Assembly: GCA_950295325.1 (NCBI GenBank)
Contig: OX485804.1
Coordinates: 28,646,001-28,710,000, forward strand
Reading direction: 5' to 3'
Length of the DNA: 64,000 nt
Source: Polytrichum commune
Lineage: Eukaryota > Streptophyta > Polytrichopsida > Polytrichales > Polytrichaceae
In this document: one piece after another, positions 61,456 to 64,000 of the stretch
How positions within the stretch are numbered: the first letter of the stretch is position 1
Layout: every line of letters starts with the position of its first letter
Notes under the pieces: generated by a model
The model's input: the letters and a program-made list of their open reading frames with translations, nothing else
Told to the model about the DNA's origin: nothing
Databases searched by the model: none
Made by a program: the position numbers and the translations under genes

Positions 61456-64000
61456 TTGTCCTAAACCAATTATTCTGCCACCCTTCCTGTCACCGAGAAT
61501 GTCCACTCCCATGCCCACACCACCATCCTCCACGAACCCTAAAAAATGACTACACAATAATAAACCACAACATCCTTCCTCAACACCCAACCCCCCCTAT
61601 ACACCCCCCGAACCCCCCGGTCCCCCACCTACCCCCACCTCCCAATAATATGCTTAAAAACCCCCGTCAATTCCCCATGCACACAATACTTGACCACAAA
61701 CAACAACAACTCACATATTCTAATGGGATAAAAAGAAAAAACACATCATATCTATGCCAATGGATTACTCCAAATAATAACACATACAACAAATGGCGTA
61801 CCCAAAGATATTTATTCCCCTATTGTGACGCATATACTAGTCGTCACAACACCGAACTACTTACCCAATATTATACGAAAAGACAACACGAACATTTCTC
61901 AAACATCATCAATGCATACTTCTCCATAGAACAACAACGAGATACTAGATACGTTATCCCTGCCACAATTATCCCACTAGCACATATCTCCATTAATGAA
62001 TACAACCCAAAGAGTGACATCGAAACAAATACTAACACTATCCAAACACAATTCGACGTCGCTCACATATATGAAGACAATGGTCGGCACCTCATTACCA
62101 TCCCAAAAACTAGATTACTGTGGTTATGGAAACAATACCATCAAGCTAAAGATACCCCATATAGTCTAGAACCACCTACCCAATCATTTGAAACAAAAAT
62201 CGTGTGGCTATACCAAAGGTATAAATACCGTATTCCAAAGAACGACCCACTTAAACGTGCCCAATATACAATACCAACTCCAATACTAGATTTCCTAATA
62301 ACATCATTCAATATCAACCATTCATACTTCTCATCCCCAGTTACTTGTCCCACACAATTCACCCAATTCCACTCACCATTCTCCAAGGATAGAATATTTG
62401 GATCCCTAGGAAAAGCATTTGACCAAAAATGGAAGGGAATTGGTTACGCCCACCCCCATAACGCAACAAACTTACAACAAGCCATCCATTGGGCCCGTAT
62501 TGCGGCCAAAAACGATCCAAATACAATCACTATACTTATTCCAAAATATATGGATTGGTACCATAATTTTAACCCATACACTGGCCCATTCTTGGACACA
62601 CACATCATTGCCCACTTCGGAGCAGACACCATCATATATGAAGAACCCACAATCCCCCCCGAACTCAATATCACGAGAAAAGAATTATCAACATTACGAA
62701 TATTCTGTATCCACCACCAAAACAATCACATCGGTACCTACAAACAAATGAATCAACTCACCAACATAGCAAATAACCTCCAAATATTACAAATTCACAC
62801 ACAAATTGCACCACCCACCCCCGTAAATACCAACATTAACCCTAGCAAAAAATGGGCTAAATCTAATTATCCAAACACACACGTAAATAATAACACACCT
62901 ATTCCAAAATTCCAAAATTCCCAAACTAACTTACCACTAAAATTCCACCCTCAATTCAACTACTACACATACGGCTCTTTTATGAAACCCAAAGAAATTA
63001 ACCCTGGAGAATGGAGAAGAGAAAGAGCCGGCTATGGAATCTATAGCCCCAAGGGCCTTAACATCTCCAAAAGACTACATGGACACCAAAACATACTACG
63101 AGCAGAAATGATAGCAATACATGAAACAATAACAACCATTAATATACTATATCCAAACCAACCCGCATACATATTTACCGATAGTCTAAACGTATTATAC
63201 TTACTCAACACACAAATTAAACACCCCACACTCCACAATAGCCACCCCGACCAAATTACCCTCGCCACCATGGTACAACTACTTCAAAACCGGACACAAC
63301 CAATCACACTATACAAAGTTGGAGCACATGTCAACATTGACGGCAACGAACAAGCAGACAAATTGGCAAAAGAAAGGCTAGAACTAGAGCACAGAATTGC
63401 CATTCACCCATATGAGCATGCCCATGCCACCCCATACTACTACCAAAAGGATGTTTGGGCCTCAATGACGGACGTTCCTGATAAAGGCCCCGTTAGATTC
63501 CTAGAAAAACAAATTATTAAATACGATAGGGAAAACAACTTGGAAAACATGGCCACACAAACCCCCAACACTTACAAATGGACAGAAAATGCAGATATAG
63601 ATAAAGAACTTTCTAACAAATTATGGGAAAACCCGGAAATCACGGATAAACTAAAATCATGCCTCATCAAATTCCGATCAGGAACCTATATGGGCAATGC
63701 TCGAAAACAACTGTTCTTCGGTAGACAAACATATCCCTCTATTACATGCCCCATTTGCACCTCATACGAACCGGACATGTGGTTACATGTATTACTTACG
63801 TGTAAACAACAACATATACATTCACTCCACGTCAAAAGACACAACAAAGCAGTATGGGAAATTAGGAAACTACTAATCTCATCTGAAAAATCTCGATGTT
63901 ATATTCTCATGAACGCTGGCACCTTCAATAATACACCCCAGGAAAACACCGTTCCCAATTGGCTACTCCCTTGCACATGCGGTACACAAAGATGCCATTG
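61437..64000 (+). CDS. LINE ORF2, C-terminal part: zinc cluster, PCIF1-like segment and RNase H (runs off window)
   Basis: A single frame is open from 61,428 to the window end (first ATG 61,437, over 850 codons, no stop). In order: a Cys/His cluster LFCHPSCHRECPLPCPHHH (about 61,470); a middle part with SSPVTCPTQFTQFHSPFSKD, RIFGSLGKAFDQKW and GYAHPHNATNLQQAIHWARI (about 62,330-62,520), whose layout recalls the PCIF1 adenosine methyltransferase family with AHPH in place of NPPF; then RNase H with YTYGS, AGYGIY, LRAEMIAIHE, IFTDSLNVLYLL and VNIDGNEQADKLAKERLE (about 62,960-63,380); and a CPICTSYEPDMWLHVLLTC zinc motif (about 63,750). RNase H normally has DGS where this copy has YGS. No YADD reverse-transcriptase motif is present. 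The long open frame suggests the 3' part decayed late. The PCIF1 comparison is inference. Confidence 0.65.
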   Translation, partial: MARPRIIVLNQLFCHPSCHRECPLPCPHHHPPRTLKNDYTIINHNILPQHPTPPIHPPNPPVPHLPPPPNNMLKNPRQFPMHTILDHKQQQLTYSNGIKRKNTSYLCQWITPNNNTYNKWRTQRYLFPYCDAYTSRHNTELLTQYYTKRQHEHFSNIINAYFSIEQQRDTRYVIPATIIPLAHISINEYNPKSDIETNTNTIQTQFDVAHIYEDNGRHLITIPKTRLLWLWKQYHQAKDTPYSLEPPTQSFETKIVWLYQRYKYRIPKNDPLKRAQYTIPTPILDFLITSFNINHSYFSSPVTCPTQFTQFHSPFSKDRIFGSLGKAFDQKWKGIGYAHPHNATNLQQAIHWARIAAKNDPNTITILIPKYMDWYHNFNPYTGPFLDTHIIAHFGADTIIYEEPTIPPELNITRKELSTLRIFCIHHQNNHIGTYKQMNQLTNIANNLQILQIHTQIAPPTPVNTNINPSKKWAKSNYPNTHVNNNTPIPKFQNSQTNLPLKFHPQFNYYTYGSFMKPKEINPGEWRRERAGYGIYSPKGLNISKRLHGHQNILRAEMIAIHETITTINILYPNQPAYIFTDSLNVLYLLNTQIKHPTLHNSHPDQITLATMVQLLQNRTQPITLYKVGAHVNIDGNEQADKLAKERLELEHRIAIHPYEHAHATPYYYQKDVWASMTDVPDKGPVRFLEKQIIKYDRENNLENMATQTPNTYKWTENADIDKELSNKLWENPEITDKLKSCLIKFRSGTYMGNARKQLFFGRQTYPSITCPICTSYEPDMWLHVLLTCKQQHIHSLHVKRHNKAVWEIRKLLISSEKSRCYILMNAGTFNNTPQENTVPNWLLPCTCGTQRCH

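Overview
The window looks like nuclear DNA from a land plant. Two intron-split housekeeping or developmental genes of plant type sit in long, AT-rich, transposon-dominated spacers. Introns in the two host genes are short (roughly 100-700 bp). The transposon families (a two-gene Mutator-like element and a LINE with an RNase H tail) and the compact introns suggest a seed-free plant (fern, lycophyte or bryophyte), but the sequence alone does not settle this.

Layout. 1-6.3 kb: non-coding repeats with a 390-bp foldback element. 6.36-10.6 kb, minus strand: a complete 11-exon gene for the delta subunit of the COPI coatomer (519 aa), whose start codon is an exon of its own as far as coding goes. 11.87-12.3 kb: a Tourist-type MITE with perfect TIRs and a TTA duplication. 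15.0-23.2 kb: an old, decayed Mutator-like element with an internally deleted transposase on the minus strand, an inserted MITE, a tandem array of about 0.5-kb units, and a decayed plus-strand second gene. 27.0-30.4 kb, minus strand: a complete 6-exon gene for a TPR protein of the MS5/TDM1/SDI family (762 aa). 31.6-37 kb: non-coding repeats.

37-64 kb is a nest of transposons. A LINE (ORF1 at 51.2-53.1 kb, ORF2 from 54.2 kb past the window end) was hit by two DNA transposons. One is a 12,265-bp Mutator-like element (38,271-50,535) with TIRs and an exact 9-bp target duplication. It is inserted upstream of ORF1 and carries two divergently oriented genes: a broken MULE transposase (minus) and a spliced cargo gene (plus) of about 1,145 aa. 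The cargo protein combines a ParB/sulfiredoxin-like DGNHR segment with a C-terminal segment resembling the SAM-binding motif of beta-class amino (N4/N6) DNA methyltransferases. The large first intron of the cargo gene holds a tandem array built around the palindrome CTGTGCGTTAACGCACAG. The second insertion is a 5.0-kb TIR element (55,288-60,291) inside the endonuclease domain of the LINE, packed with GACRTC-type motifs. The LINE itself has lost its reverse transcriptase by internal deletion, but keeps an open frame of over 850 codons that includes a PCIF1-like segment and an RNase H with one changed catalytic residue.

The strongest candidate for something undescribed is the two-gene Mutator-like element: transposase plus ParB/methyltransferase-like cargo plus an intronic array of palindromes. 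The older element at 15-23 kb seems to share the plan (transposase, tandem array, second gene), although its cargo is not recognisable.
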